A stretch of 64,000 bases of DNA from Locusta migratoria (GCA_026315105.1 CM048744.1:662163676-662227675), one strand, 5' to 3'. Positions 1-11,627 are shown, counted from the stretch's first letter. Translations and numbers: made by a program. The notes: a model not told the origin generated them from the letters alone.

Positions 1-1461
1 GATGCCGTAATGAATAACATAGAAGTAGATATCATCGGAGTAGTGCAGCAACTAAAATCACTTAATAAGAACAAGTCTTCTGGTCCGGATTGTATACCCA
101 TTAGATTTCTATCTGATTATGCTGAAGCGATAGCTCCTTACTTAACAGTCATATACAACCGCTCTCTCATAGAAGGATCTGTACCAAAAGATTGGAAAGT
201 TGCACAGGTCACACCTATATTCAAGAAAGGCAGTAGGAGTAACACACTAAACTACAGGCCTATTTCATTGACGTCAATTTGCAGCAGGGTTTTGGAACAT
301 ATCCTGTATTCAAATATTATGAATTATCTCGAACAGAACGATCTACTGACCCAAGGTCAACACGGATTTAGAAAATATCGTTCATGCGAAACACAACTAG
401 CTCTATATTCACACGAAGTGATGGGTGCTATCGACAAAGGTTCGCAAATCGATTCCGTATTTCTTGATTTCCAGAAAGCTTTTGACACCGTACCTCACAA
501 ACGGCTTTTAATCCAATTGCGTGGTTATGGTATATCGCCCCAAATTTGCAATTGGATAGGGGATTTCTTGTCAGAGAGGACACAGTTCGTGGTAATCGAT
601 GGTAAGGCATCGACTAAAACAGAGGTGATATCGGGCGTTCCACAAGGTAGTGTTATTGGTCCTCTGCTATTCCTTATTTACATAAACGATTTAGGGGAAA
701 ATCTAAGTAGCTCTCTTAGGTTGTTTGCAGATGACGCCGTCATTTACCGTCTAGTAAAATCATCTGAAGATCAAAACCAACTGCAGAACGATCTGAATAA
801 GATATCAGTATGGTGTAAAAATTGGCAATTGACTCTAAATAATGAGAAGTGTGAAGTCGTCCACATGAGTACGAAAAGAAATCCGTTAAACTTTGTTTAC
901 AACATAAATCAATCAAATGTGAAGGCTGTAAACTCCACAAAATACCTAGGAATCACTATTACTTCAGACTTAAACTGGAAAGAACACGTAGATAATATCG
1001 TGGGAAAGGCGAACCAGAGACTGCGTTTTATTGGCAGAATCCTTAAAAGATGCAACAGAACTACTAAAGAAACTGCATACACTGCGCTTGTCCGTCCATT
1101 TTTGGAGTATTGCAGCCCAGTGTGGGATCCTTATCAGGTGGGTTTGACGGAGGACATCGAGAGAGTCCAAAGAAGGGCAGCTCGTTTCGTATTGTCACGA
1201 TACAGGGGAGACAGCGTTACGGAAATGATACAGGATCTGGGATGGGAATCATTAGAACAACGGCGCTTATCGCTGAGGCGTGGGTTACTTGCGAAACTCC
1301 AATGGCCAACATTCTCCTCTGAATGCGAAAATATATTGTTGACTCCCACTTACATAGGTAGAAATGATCATCAGAATAAAATAAGAGAAATCAGAGCTCG
1401 AACAGAGAGATTCAGGTGTTCCTTCTTCCCGCGCGCTATTCGAGAATGGAATGGGAGATAA
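1..1461 (+). CDS. CR1-like reverse transcriptase, C-terminal part of ORF2 (partial)
   Basis: The frame is open from base 1 to the TAA at 1459-1461, about 486 codons. The true start and any endonuclease domain lie upstream; the ATG at 10 is only the first one visible. RT motifs appear in order: SSGPDCIP near the start, YRPISLTS, HGFRKYRSCETQL, FLDFQKAFDTVPH, SGVPQGSVIGPLLFLIYIND, and the catalytic FADD (codons at 724-735). The C-terminal thumb ends RRAARFVLSRY, then FFPRAIREWN, which is typical of CR1/L2-group proteins. The enzyme would copy its own RNA at a nicked target. No stop or frameshift is seen in the visible part, unlike the neighbouring LINEs, so this copy is comparatively young. The related CR1 copy at 36.3 kb shares the segment before the RT core. 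Confidence 0.85.
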   Translation, partial: DAVMNNIEVDIIGVVQQLKSLNKNKSSGPDCIPIRFLSDYAEAIAPYLTVIYNRSLIEGSVPKDWKVAQVTPIFKKGSRSNTLNYRPISLTSICSRVLEHILYSNIMNYLEQNDLLTQGQHGFRKYRSCETQLALYSHEVMGAIDKGSQIDSVFLDFQKAFDTVPHKRLLIQLRGYGISPQICNWIGDFLSERTQFVVIDGKASTKTEVISGVPQGSVIGPLLFLIYINDLGENLSSSLRLFADDAVIYRLVKSSEDQNQLQNDLNKISVWCKNWQLTLNNEKCEVVHMSTKRNPLNFVYNINQSNVKAVNSTKYLGITITSDLNWKEHVDNIVGKANQRLRFIGRILKRCNRTTKETAYTALVRPFLEYCSPVWDPYQVGLTEDIERVQRRAARFVLSRYRGDSVTEMIQDLGWESLEQRRLSLRRGLLAKLQWPTFSSECENILLTPTYIGRNDHQNKIREIRARTERFRCSFFPRAIREWNGR

Positions 1462-1545
1462 ATAGTATAATTGTGGTTCGATGAACCCTCTGCCAGGCAC
1501 TTAAATGTGATTTGCAGAGTATCCCATGTAGATGTAGATGTGTAG
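1..1545 (+). mobile_element. CR1-like non-LTR retrotransposon 1, 3' portion
   Basis: The window opens inside this LINE. It holds an open reverse transcriptase reading frame, a short 3' UTR (1462-1510) and a tail of repeated GATGTA-like units at about 1525-1545. Simple-repeat 3' tails instead of poly(A) are usual for CR1/L2-group LINEs. The tail abuts the middle of an I-type LINE coding region, so this copy may have inserted into that older element. The 5' side lies outside the window. Confidence 0.85.
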
Positions 1546-4385
1546 AAGAATTATAAACGTATGAGAGCGCAATGTCGTCGTATCATAAACGACAGCAAGA
1601 AAGCTTGCTGGACTGCTTTTACTAGTTCTTTTAACCGCTTTACTCCCTCCACGGTTGTTTGGGGTGGCCTACGCCGTTTGTCCGGCATCAACGTCCACTC
1701 CCCGCTTCCTGGCCTGACCGTGGAGAACGCAGTCCTCGTGGACCCTGCTGCTGTTTCCAACGCATTGGGCCGTTTCTTTGCGGAGGTTTCGAGCTCTGCC
1801 CATTACCACCCTGCCTTTCTCCCTCGCAAACAGGTAGAGGAGGCACGGCCGCCTTCTTTCCACTCTTTTAATAATGAAAATTATAACGTCGCCTTCACCA
1901 TGCAGGAGCTAGACCGTGCTCTCGCCCTGTCGCGATCTTCTGCTCCCGGGCCCGATTCCATTCATATTGAGATGCTGAAGAACCTCTCTCCTGCGGGCAA
2001 GTGCTTTCTTCTTAGTACCTACAATCGCATATGGACTGAAGGTCACGTTCCCACAAGTTGGCGTGAAGCCATTATTGTCCCCGTCCCCAAACCAGGGAAG
2101 GACAAACACCTTCCTTCCAGTTATCGCCCCATTTCCCTGACGAGCTGCGTCTGTAAGGTGATGGAACGCATGGTTAACGCTCGGTTGGTCTGGCTCCTCG
2201 AATCTCGCCGCCTCCTGACTAATATCCAATGTTTTCGTCGACACCGCTCTGCTGCTGATCACCTCGTTACGTTGTCGACCTTCATTATGAACAACTTTCT
2301 AAAGAAGCGTCAAACAGTAGCAGTGTTCTTCGACTTGGAGAAGGCATACAATACCTGTTGGAGAGCGGGCATTCTCCGCACATTGCACACATGGGGCCTT
2401 CGGGGCCGCCTTCCTCTTTTCATTCAAGCGTTTTTGGCGGATCGCAAGTTCCGGGTACGGGTGGGCTCTGTTTTGTCAGATACCTTTTGCCAGGAGAATG
2501 GGGTACCACAGGGCTCCGTCTTGAGTGTGGCGCTCTTTGCCATTGCAATCAATCCGATCGTAGATTGCCTTTCAGCCGACGTCTCCGGATCTCTTTTTGT
2601 TGACGATTTCGCAATTTATTGTAGCGCCCAGCGGACGTGTCTCTTGGAGCGTTCTCTTCAACGCTGTCTTGACCGTCTATATTCCTGGAGCATCGCAAAC
2701 GGCTTCAGATTCTCCACTGAGAAAACTGTGTGCATAAACTTCTGGAGATACAAGGAATTTCTTCCACCTTCTCTATATCTCGGCCCTGTTGCTCTCTCTT
2801 TCGTGGAGACTACGAAATTCTTGGGACTCACGTTGGATCGTGCTGGTCCACACACGTGTCCTACCTGGCTGCCCGTTGTGCCCGATCCCTTAATGTTCTT
2901 CGTGTCCTCAGTGGCACGTCATGGGGAGCGGATCGTACCGTCCTGCTTCACCTTTACCAGGCCATTGTTCAGTCGAAGCTCGACCATGGAAGCCTTGTAT
3001 ACTCTTCAGCACGGCCGTCGATTCTCCGCCGTCTCAACTCTATCCACCATCGTGGATTACGTCTGGCGACCGGTGCATTTTATACCAGCCCTGTTGAAAG
3101 TCTGTATGCCGAGGCTGCTGTATTACCCTTGACCAATCGACGTGACATACTCTTGTGTCGGTACGCATGCCGCCTGCGGTCGATGCCCAACCATCCATCT
3201 TACCGATTATATTTTGACGACTCACTCGATCGCCAATATCAGTTGTCTGCGATTGCATTGCTTCCACCTGGAGTTCGGTTTCGCCGCCTACTACAGCGGC
3301 TCGATTTTACCCTTCCTTCCACCTTTTAGTTGAGCGAAAGCCCATTGCCACCGTGGCATCAGGCCCAGGTTCACACTCACCTCGAACTTAGTTCGCTCCC
3401 CAAGGAGAGCACTCCGGATTTGGTATACTGCTCGAGGCTTGTCGAACTCCGTTCGCGGTTCGATAATGCCATATTTATTTACACTGATGGTTCCCAGAGC
3501 ACTGCCGGTGTCGGATCTGCCTTCGTCGTTGGGGACAACCGGTTCCAATACAAGCTTCCTGACCGGTGCTCGAACTTCACGGCTGAGCTTTTTGCCCTCC
3601 ACCAGGCCGTTTTGTCTATCTGCCGCCACCGCCAACCATTCTATGCCATATGTTCTGACTCCCTTAGTGCCCTGCAGAGTCTTAAGGACCCTTTCTCGAA
3701 CCATCCTCTCGTGTATCGGATCCAACGCTCCCTCCAGTTGCTAGCTGATGACAGCTGTCACATTTCTTTCCTGTGGGGTCCCTGGCCACGTGGGCCAAGG
3801 CCGCAGCTATTTTGCCTCGCATGGCTACCTTTTGCGTCCCATCGGACGATGTTCAACGGGCTCTTCGCCGGAGTATCGTGTCGCAATGGCAAAGTGCGTG
3901 GTTTGCAATGTACAACAATAAATTGAGAACTGTAAAACCGATCCCGACCGCTTGGAGGACCTCCTCACGCCCCTCTCGGCGGGAGGAGGTCATCCTGGCC
4001 CGGTTGCGGATCGGTCACTGCCGTTTCAGCCACCGTCACTTGCTCTCTGCCGACCCTGCACCGCTGTGCTCCTGCGGTGAACTGCTGACAGTGCGACATG
4101 TTTTACTGACTTGTGTTAATTTTAATCATCTCCGTGTAGCCCTTCACTTGCCGTCTACTCTGGAGGAAATTTTAGCTGATGACACACGAGCAGCTGCTCA
4201 AGTTCTGCATTTTATCAACTTGGCCAACTTATCCAAGGATATTTAACCCTTTTAATTGTCTTTACCTTTCATTTTTAGCCTCTTGTTGATGTTCTGACAG
4301 TCACCTTTTTTCTTTGAGATCATAGCGAATCTATGTTCTTGGCTGGGCGCTAATGACCATAGAAGTTGTGCGCCCTAAAACCACA

Positions 4386-4392
<7 letters not shown>
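1546..4392 (+). mobile_element. I-type LINE with RNase H, 5'-truncated, copy 1
   Basis: RT, thumb, RNase H and a C-terminal Cys/His segment occur in order on the plus strand across three frames. The 3' UTR ends near a CCTAAAACC motif and a short A tract (4383-4392), then runs into a GA microsatellite. The usual N-terminal apurinic endonuclease is absent: coding similarity begins just after the tail of CR1 copy 1. The upstream half may lie on the other side of that CR1, outside the window. Confidence 0.8.
1561..4246 (+). pseudogene. I-type LINE ORF2 pseudogene (RT, RNase H, Cys/His tail)
   Basis: Frame 1 carries the linker (RRIINDSKKACWTAF) and the RT: SAPGPDSIH, YRPISLTSCVCKVMERM, FFDLEKAYNT, NGVPQGSVLS and FVDD (codons at 2596-2607). 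The F-V-D-D form with two aspartates looks catalytically acceptable. Near 2850 the coding sequence shifts to frame 3 (SLNVLRVLSGTSWGADR), where an in-frame TAG lies at 3327-3329. RNase H follows with IYTDGSQ and ELFALHQAV. Around 3775 the frame shifts again to frame 2, and the usual GH-xx-GNE-xAD end of RNase H is mostly missing there. The last part has RLRIGHCRFSHRHLL and CSCGELLTVRHVLLTC, a tail common in RNase H-bearing I-group LINEs. Two frameshifts and one stop make it non-coding today. Confidence 0.85.

Positions 4393-4460
<68 letters not shown>
4393..4460. repeat. (GA)n microsatellite
   Basis: About 34 GA units follow the A tract of I-type copy 1 and run straight into a partial R cassette. 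The position suggests expansion from a retroposon tail. Confidence 0.95.
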
Positions 4461-4466
<6 letters not shown>

Positions 4467-4554
4467 GGAAATGAGGGTTTGAAGGGAGTGGGTAAGGAGT
4501 CATTCCAATCCCAGGACAGGAAAGACTTACCTTGGGGGGGAAAAAAGGAGGGTA

Positions 4555-4617
<63 letters not shown>

Positions 4618-4665
4618 TTACACAGACGGAAGTACACTTAGGCAGACATACTGTAGAACTCAGTA
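4461..4665 (-). repeat. R cassette, partial copy a, with (CA)n at 4556-4615
   Basis: Read on the minus strand it shows the same order as the copies at 21-27 kb: TACAGTATGTCTGCC, a TG run, a CCAAGGTAAGTCTTTCC block, CCATTCCAATCCC read in reverse complement, and a pyrimidine-rich segment. The GCCTGATGAAGC part of the full cassette is missing and the GA run sits in its place. ORFs predicted across the dinucleotide runs on both strands are artefacts. Confidence 0.75.
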
Positions 4666-5400
4666 CTTACGTATCCTTGTAAAACTTCAATTTTTTTTTT
4701 CTTGACAATTTTTGAGATTTGTGATGAATGTCTTTGGCTGATTGTTGTCTTTACGTAACATAAAACTCTAAAATCCAATACTCAAGTGGTCTCCTTGTAA
4801 GATATACATACATACATACATACATACATTACATACATACATAAACATGTCAAACAGGCACATAAGATGCACGCACATACGTGTGGCGCACGCACACATT
4901 CAAAATAGTTTAGGGTAAAGAGAGTAGGAACTTGTGGGCATGGTAAAAAGGAAGTTATTGTAGGTTAGGCCTGGATAAATTCAGGATCCGAGAATGTACT
5001 GTAGGGATAACTGCCATCTGTGCAGTTCAGAAAAGCTGGTGGTGGGTGGTGATTGTTGTTTAAAGGGGACTAAACTGCTGGGTTATCAGTCCCCTGTTCC
5101 CAGTTAAGAGATCATACCCATAAAACTGAGCCATTTATAATGTAGCACTCTACATTTAGTACACATTGTGGACAGTGTGTCAGTCGATCGTAAAATGACA
5201 ATTTAAAATGGAAGACACAGTGATTTTTAACAAAATAGGCAACAAAACTAAAATATGATAGCAGAAGAGTTTGACTGTCTGATCATGAGGATAATACTGG
5301 ATGAGCCAGCCACTCTGCAGACACGTAAAACCTCCAATTAAGAACCAGACATACACTAAATAAAAAGACAACAGATTAAAAGTTCAAGGGTAGGGAGGCC
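4666..5400. other. No gene seen; (CATA)n and a short hairpin
   Basis: It holds a CATA microsatellite (4801-4850) and an imperfect hairpin at about 5070-5100 (GGGGACT pairing with AGTCCCC). The rest is AT-rich with no coding signal I recognise. Confidence 0.6.
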
Positions 5401-5427
5401 TAAGGAATTAGGCAATTGAGCCCACCC

Positions 5428-6290
5428 CTAAGTAGAACGGTAAAAGCCAGCTGCGCAAATAAAACCTAACACACGGTCAGCCATTGAGGCATTGTCAGCT
5501 AAAATTGATGGAAGCGCAGTTGGAAGGTTAAAGGAGTGCCTCAAAGCAGCTAAAAGTGGACAGTCCTTTAAAATATGGACCACTGTCAACAAAGTACCAC
5601 AATGGCACTTTGGTGGGTCCTCTCGGTGTAGGTGGTGGCCATGTGTTAACCACGTATGGCCAATACGTAGTTGATGCAGAGTAACGGATACCCGACGAGA
5701 GGCCCTCAGGGAGAACTTCCATGGAGGATTTAACTGCACAGAGCTTATTTGGTACACTCAAGTCAGCCCATTCAGCATTCCAAAGCCCTAGGACCTGCAG
5801 TTCAACTCCCGTCGGAGATCCCTGTCCTGGGAGCCCAATCTGCAAAGGCCGAGATTTGGTGGCCTCCTTGGCCAACTGATCAACACGTTCATTCCCTCTT
5901 ATACCAATATGGCCAGGGGTCCAAACGAAGGCCACAGACCGGCCTGACATGACCAGGGTGGATAAAGAGTCTTGGATAGCTTGTACAAATTAGTGTTTAG
6001 GAAAACACTGGTCAAGTGCTGGCAAGCCACTCAGGGAGTCGCTATAGATTACAACCGATACCCCAGGACAGGTTCAGAGATGTTCCAGAGCCCTAGAGAT
6101 AGTGACCAGCTCCGCAGTGAAAACACTACTCCTGCTTGGCAAGGACCGCTGTTCAAGGAGGTCACCATAGAGACTGGCTTACCCAGCCTGGCCATCTACC
6201 AGGGAACCATCAGTGTAGATGACTTCTGTGCCATGGAACGAGTCACGGAGTTCCTGGAACTGGTGGTAAAGAATCAATGGTGAAATGGAG
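5428..6290 (-). pseudogene. I-type LINE RNase H and Cys/His C-terminus remnant
   Basis: On the minus strand near 6228-6200 the sequence reads VIYTDGS, the first RNase H aspartate motif. Around 5930-5890 it reads AFVWTPGHIGIRGNERVDQLAKEA, the conserved RNase H end including the catalytic-region histidine and aspartate. The last part (5757-5428) has LRIGHTWLTHGHHL and CHCGTLLTVVHILKDCP, matching the tail layout of copy 1. The pieces fall in different frames, so no protein is made. Confidence 0.8.
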
Positions 6291-6301
6291 GCTTTTGAAT
6301 C

Positions 6302-8208
6302 TCAGGATAATTCCAACCTTACCTGTAGACAAGGAATACACCAAGCAGGTGTATGGGAAGAGAATGGGCACAGAATGCGATCAGGAGACCCGACCGAGGC
6401 CGTCTTTGTGGGTACAGGAGTGCAGCAGTTGGAAAGAGGAGCCTGTGATTCGGATGATGGATTGAGGAGTGAACGCAAGCTACATACGAGGCCAACAGCT
6501 GTTGTCAGAGGAGATGCAGCGAGGAAACTTGTCACTGGGCTCATACGAAAAGCTCCCGTTACCAAGCGAACACGAGCTTGTAGGATGTGATCTAAGACCT
6601 GAAACACAGAAGGGGCTGCTGAATCGTACACCTGGCTCCCATAATCCAGGCGTGACTGGATGAGAGCCTTATGAAGCTGTAAGATGGTTGGATGGGTGAC
6701 TCCCCAAGCAGTGGGGCTGAGGTAGTGTTGTAAGTTTAAGTACCGCCAGTACTTTTGTTGAAGCTGTTGTAGGTGGGGGACCCAAGTGAGCTGGGTATTG
6801 AACAGCTTGCCAAAAAGTGATGCGTATCTTCAACACGAAGTAGGTCGGCACCCAAATACAGTTCTGGGTCTGGGTGCACTGCCTGATGGCGACAAAAGTG
6901 CATAACCCGAGTTTTGGAGGCAGAGAACCAGAACCCATGGGCTAGGGCCCAGGAATGTGCCTTTTGAATGGCTCCCTGCAGTCGCCTTTCAGTGACACCA
7001 AAACTAGTGGAACTGCAATACATACAAAAGATATTGGCATACAGTGAGGACGACACTGACGACCCTACTGCCACAGTAAGTCCATTTATTGCAATGAGAA
7101 ATAGCGAAACACTGAGAACGGAGCCCTGTGGGACTTCATTCTCCTGGGTGCGTGGGAGGGGGGGGGGGGGGGGAGCTGAGGTGGGTGCCTATCCTAACCT
7201 GAAAAGTGTGAAGTGAGAGGAAGTTCTGAATGAACAGCGAAAGTGATCCTCTCAAGCCCCAGCCATGCAGCGTAGCTAGAATATGGTAGCACAAGGTAGT
7301 GTCAATAAGCCTTTCAGAGATTGAAAAAGACTGCAACCACGTGCTCGCGCCTGGCAAAAGCAGTGCGGCTGGAGGACTCCAGTGGAACTAGATTGTCTAA
7401 TGCAGAACGGCCTTGGCGGAAGCCCCCTTGTTGTGGGGCGAGGAGTCTATGGTATTCAAGAACCCACATGAGCTGCCGACTCATCATACATTCGAGGAGC
7501 TTGCAAGAAACGTTGGCGAGGCTAATCGGGCGGTAACTGTCAGTCACCTGTGGATCAGCGCCAGGTTTTATCACTGGGATGACAATGCTGTCCCACAACT
7601 GAGATGGGAAAACACCTTCAACGCAGAGGCGATTGAACAGGGCGAGAAGTTGGTGTTGAAAGTCCTTTGACAGGTGGTGCAGGAACTGGTTGTGGATTTA
7701 ATCTGGCCCTGGAGTGGTATCGGGGCAAGCAGTGAGGGCACTCTGGAACTCCCACTCAGTGAATGGGGCATTATATAGTTCCCGCCGACGTGTGAAAAGA
7801 TAGCTGCCTCCGCTCGACCTATTCTTTGTGGGTGCAGAAGCCTACACAGTAAGCTGAAGTCGGAGAGTTACTGGCATAATGGTCCACCATGTGTTCAGTG
7901 ATAACAGCTGGGTCCAGGCATATAGTACCCTGAACTTTCAAGCTGGGGATTCCTGCCTGTGGTCGGTACCCAAAAAGGCGCTGGACTTGTGACCACACCC
8001 GAGATGGGGTGGCGCGAGAACCGAGAATCTGTGATGTTTGAGTTTTACTCTTCTTCTGCTTTTCTTGCTGACCCTTCGGTTTCTCATGCTGGGAGGGCTT
8101 GGCTGACTCAGTCTCAGGGACTGAGGTTGTCCTTGAGGCCCTATGACCAGCTTTGGGAGGCACTTTGTACCACTCACTGGCATCAACTGTGCCAGTGGGA
8201 GAAACCAT
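6302..8208 (-). pseudogene. I-type LINE RT remnant, fused to ORF1-like sequence
   Basis: The piece at 8208-7819 starts with a Lys/Gln/Ser-rich stretch like the end of ORF1. It continues without break into SRVWSQVQRLFGYRP, the linker normally found after the endonuclease. Next come RT blocks: IVIPVIKPGADPQ and SYRPISLANVSCKLLE (7598-7314), LCYHILATLHGWGLRGSL (7357-7136), HGFWFSASKTRVMHF (7074-6736), and a thumb with ILQARVRLVTGAF (6631-6302). I could not find an intact xxDD motif in the interval. A G run at about 7157-7173 interrupts the frame. Confidence 0.75.
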
Positions 8209-8537
8209 GGGAGAAAGGGAGCTAGAGCCGCCAAAGCAGGCTCTGGCTCATGTGTGGAGACTGATGTCCCCGTTGGTTGGGGTGTTTGTGCCCCCAAAGC
8301 AGTGGCTTAGGGGGTAATAGGAGAGGTGCCCCCAACCACTAAGGGGGCAGATATTGACAGTTGGGCTTGAGATCCCACTAGGACTCGCTGAACAGATGCA
8401 AACTTTGTCTGATCGAGTAAAGATGGCGTCATGGCAGCTGCGTAAGACGTTTTGCTGCTGGCCGGGTGGAGTTTGTCGTATTTCCATTTAGCCTCTGAAT
8501 AAGACAACCGTTCCAGGGTTTTACACTGCATGATCTT

Positions 8538-9457
8538 TCACTCCTTCTGCAGAACTAAGCAGGTAGGCAAGCAAGGTGGGTGATGGTCTGTACAGTTTAC
8601 ACAGATGAGAGGAGGTGTGCAAGGGAGGTCTGGGTGTGACTCAGGGCCAGTTCCGACAGATTGAGTTGGTAGTACACCCGGAGGACATGTGCCCAAACCT
8701 CCAGCAGTTAAAACAGTGCATAGGGGGAGGAACATACGGCTTTGCGTCACATCCGTAAATCATTGCCTTCGAAGGCCAAGATGAAGACACCGGTGGCCTC
8801 CTGTTGTCCTTCGGAGCCCTGTAAACACGCCGAATAAAATGAACTACTCGCCGCTCCAAGTTCTTGCGGAGTTCTTCATCTGACTGCAGTAGAAGATCTC
8901 TGTGGACCATGTTGAGGCTCTTGTGGGGAGTAATCGCAACGGGAACATCACCTAGCTTGTCACAGGCGAGTAGTGCCCGTGATTGAGCTGGGGATGATGT
9001 CATCATTAGTATGGACCCCGATCACATTTTTGACATGCCATCAACTTCTCCGAACTTGTCTCCTAAGTTTCTACGAAAAAGAGGGCTTTGTGTTTATAAA
9101 AGATTCTCCATCAGTTCTAGAAAAAACTAAATAGCGTGGTGCATATTGCTGTCCTTCATTTCTAGCCCTGCGTTCCTCCCATGGTGTGGTGAAGGAAGGG
9201 AACGATTAGCGGTCATATCTCTATGCATTATAGTCGACCTTTACCTTCTTAGAGATGGAGGTTAAACGCCCATCAGCGTTAGTTTGTGGTCTTTTCATGG
9301 TGTTCCCATGAGCAGCTAGGGAAATAACGGTCCACCCAGGCAGAGCCCTGCTTGCCTGGGTAAGCCTTATACAACTGAGGTTCGGCAGGTTCCTCAGATG
9401 TTGCTCACTAGCGACTTCAACCTCAACAGCTGTGCATCTCCTCTGCACGTAGCACAC
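8538..9457 (-). pseudogene. LINE ORF1 (gag-like, zinc knuckle) remnant
   Basis: The minus-strand piece at 9457-9221 contains MKRPQTNADGRLTSISKK, like the lysine-rich start of LINE ORF1 proteins. The piece at 9006-8641 contains LLLQSDEELRKNLERR and ends in a CCHC knuckle, CFNCWRFGHMSSGC. ORF1 proteins of this group bind their own RNA. Frames are interrupted between the pieces. Assignment to the same element as the RT below rests on strand, order and spacing. Confidence 0.65.
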
Positions 9458-9544
9458 CTTGAGATTGAGGGTGATTAAACCAAGATCCCTGGGTCTGAAA
9501 CGTACAACGTTCCACCATCGCGCCGAACAATGGTCGTTGAAGCA

Positions 9545-9845
9545 TGCAAAGAGCTTACTGTGTAGTGGACTGTTGGTGTGACACAGCCCATGGCTCAGGA
9601 CCCCAGGGTCGCCAAGCCTGTACTCAGCAAATCAATGCTGAGCACGTGAAAGGGGGGGGGGAGGATCCAGATGGCCTGGGTTGTGAAACAGCCATTGAAA
9701 TCAAGCATATGTTCCGCTGCATGCTGTGCCACAGAGTGGTCCACCTTGTTCTTGGTCACAGTTTGGTGGTGGTCATCATCCTACAGGACAGCTCGTTAGT
9801 GGTCACCCCAATATAGAAAACTGTGCACAGCTGGTAAATTACGTC
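9545..9845 (-). pseudogene. GIY-YIG domain fragment, Penelope-like type, copy 1
   Basis: The minus strand reads NIGVTTNELSCRM, then VDHSVAQHAAE, DFNGCFTTQAIWILP. This matches the better preserved copy at 55.4 kb (FYIGMMTNQLSIR, MDHPVAQLAAE, DFNGCFTTRAIWILP). Only the nuclease region is left. A G run lies at about 9651-9661. Confidence 0.6.
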
Positions 9846-10668
9846 ACTTTACATTACTTTTTACTTTATTTCTATTTCCTCCCTTCACCCGCCTCTCCAC
9901 TCCATTTCTAAGCTGCATCTTGTTCCTCCCATCTAATACGTACTGCTCTGTATCAATCTCTGCCACTGTGACACAACCTTCCTATCTCCTTTCCCCTGTT
10001 TCCACAATGCAGAGTGAGATTCGGAGTGCAGCAGCCGGAGATGACAGTTGTGTGACTGTTTTGTGTGCCTGTGCGATAGTGTGAATGATCTATTTTCTGA
10101 AGAAGGCCATGGCCGCTAGCTGACCTGGACTTTCCATTATTAAATATAAAGCATATAAGAATGGATTTTCTGAATGTATAGTGCATAGGTGGAACAGATG
10201 AAGTATGAACAAAAATTTATAGATGAAAATAAGCAATTTTGAAGTAAATTATGGTATGTTTTTGTTACATTTTCTCATGTGGACATATAGATTTTACATT
10301 AATGATGGGTTTGTGAATATATTATGAGAAAATGACTACATATATATTTTTGTTGGTTTATTCAAGCAGTTGCCAGCTAATTTCAAGCACTAGAAAACAG
10401 GCGTTCCTGCACAAGCACATCTTCAATGATGGGGAAACCTGTGTTTGGTATGGCTTTGCTCATTCCTTCTCACCCATTTCTGGTTGGAGTTTTGTTCCTT
10501 GGTCACCTGTAGTGTTAGCTGTTAATTATTTTAGGTCCTGCTAAAATACCACAACTGGCATAAAAGGATGGTATGAAAATCTCAATCAGCACATGACATG
10601 TCCGTGCTCTTGGAAGAGAGCTATGTCAGTGATGTGGCTCTGTTGTTCCCGTGTAGTGATTTGTGAAG
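9846..10668. other. No gene recognised; contains a CTGAAGA-stem motif
   Basis: A pyrimidine-rich stretch (9846-9930) leads into a sequence with CTGAAGAAGGCCATGGCCG at 10097-10115. That resembles, with a decayed end, the CTGATGA-stem-GAAA motif of the R cassettes. The rest is AT-rich without coding signal. Confidence 0.5.
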
Positions 10669-11627
10669 ATGGAAAAATATATTTGAACAGTGATAAAGTA
10701 CTTCATACAGAATGGTATGAAAGCAAAGGACATTCATGCTGATTTCCAGAATACACTGTTAGACTCTGTTCCTTCATATTGAACTGTTGACCCAAATGAA
10801 TTTAAATTTGGTTGGGAGAGCTTAGATGATCCACACAGTGTTCGGCAAAGATGTCACGCTACCCCAGAAATCTTTGCAAAAGTGTATAAAATGGTCATGA
10901 AACTGGTCATGGAGGTTCACCGACTGAAAGTGTATGAAATTGTTCACATTTGCCAGATGACATCTGAAAGGGTATATCACATTTTAACTGAAGAATTAGA
11001 AGGGGGGGGGGGGGGGGAAATATATCTGCGAGACGGGTACTGCAACTCTTGACAATGGATCAAAAAACACATGAGAAAGGACATAATGAAACAATGTTTG
11101 ACTTATCTTAGGAGAAACAAACAAGATTTTTGTAACAGTTTGTGACCAGATGAAACTTTGGTGCACTACTGTACCCCAAGAGGCAAAGCAGTGAAAATAT
11201 GCTGATTCTCGCAAAGAAAGTGAAGACAAGTCATTTGGCTGGAAAGGTCATGGCATGTTCTGGGATGTGAAAGGGATTCTGTTTCTAGATTATCTCCCAA
11301 CTGGGCAAACAATTACTGGCTAATACTATGCTGACCAACTGGACAATTGCAGGTTTAGCAAGGAAGAAAATCTTTTCCATTAAGACAACGTGTGTCCGCA
11401 CACATGCCATCACTGTGACAAAATTGCACAAAATAAGCTATGAATTGTTGCCATACCCACCTTATTCATCTGATACGGCTTCATCAGTCTTCCATCTCTT
11501 CCCGAAACTGAAATTTTTTTCCTTGGTGGACAAAGATTTACGTCAACTGAAGAACGGACAGCCGGAGTTGACAACTATTTTGCAGGCTTGGAGGAATCTC
11601 ATTTCCAAGATGGACCAAGTCCATTAA
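10669..11627 (+). pseudogene. mariner-family transposase pseudogene 1
   Basis: Pieces in several frames line up with a mariner transposase. They are TVIKYFIQNGMKAKDIHADFQ near the N-terminus, ERVYHILTEELE, LLTMDQKTHEK, AGKVMA, LLANTMLTN, and YELLPYPPYSSDTASSVFHLFPKLK at the C-terminus. The last is the counterpart of the family YSPDLAPSD block with its proline and both aspartates damaged. A stop occurs six codons after the ATG and many frameshifts follow. A G run at about 11004-11018 breaks the helix-turn-helix part. I did not find clear terminal inverted repeats. It is an old, dead copy of a cut-and-paste DNA transposon. Confidence 0.8.

Larger units (their letters stand above)
5400..9480 (-). 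mobile_element. I-type LINE with RNase H, copy 2, strongly decayed
   Basis: On the minus strand, from high to low coordinates, there are ORF1 (gag-like) pieces, a jump directly into the linker before RT, RT blocks, thumb, RNase H and the Cys/His C-terminus. Frames change many times. The order matches copy 1 at 1.5-4.4 kb, but the sequences are clearly different subfamilies. No endonuclease motifs are visible between ORF1 and RT, suggesting an internal deletion around 8.05-8.2 kb. Confidence 0.8.

Noticed and set aside
4331..4682. ORFs of 80-109 codons on both strands
   Set aside because: They consist mainly of GA and CA dinucleotide runs, which are open in several frames by composition.
5070..5100. 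Rho-independent-type terminator hairpin
   Set aside because: The context is a eukaryotic genome with no gene ending there.
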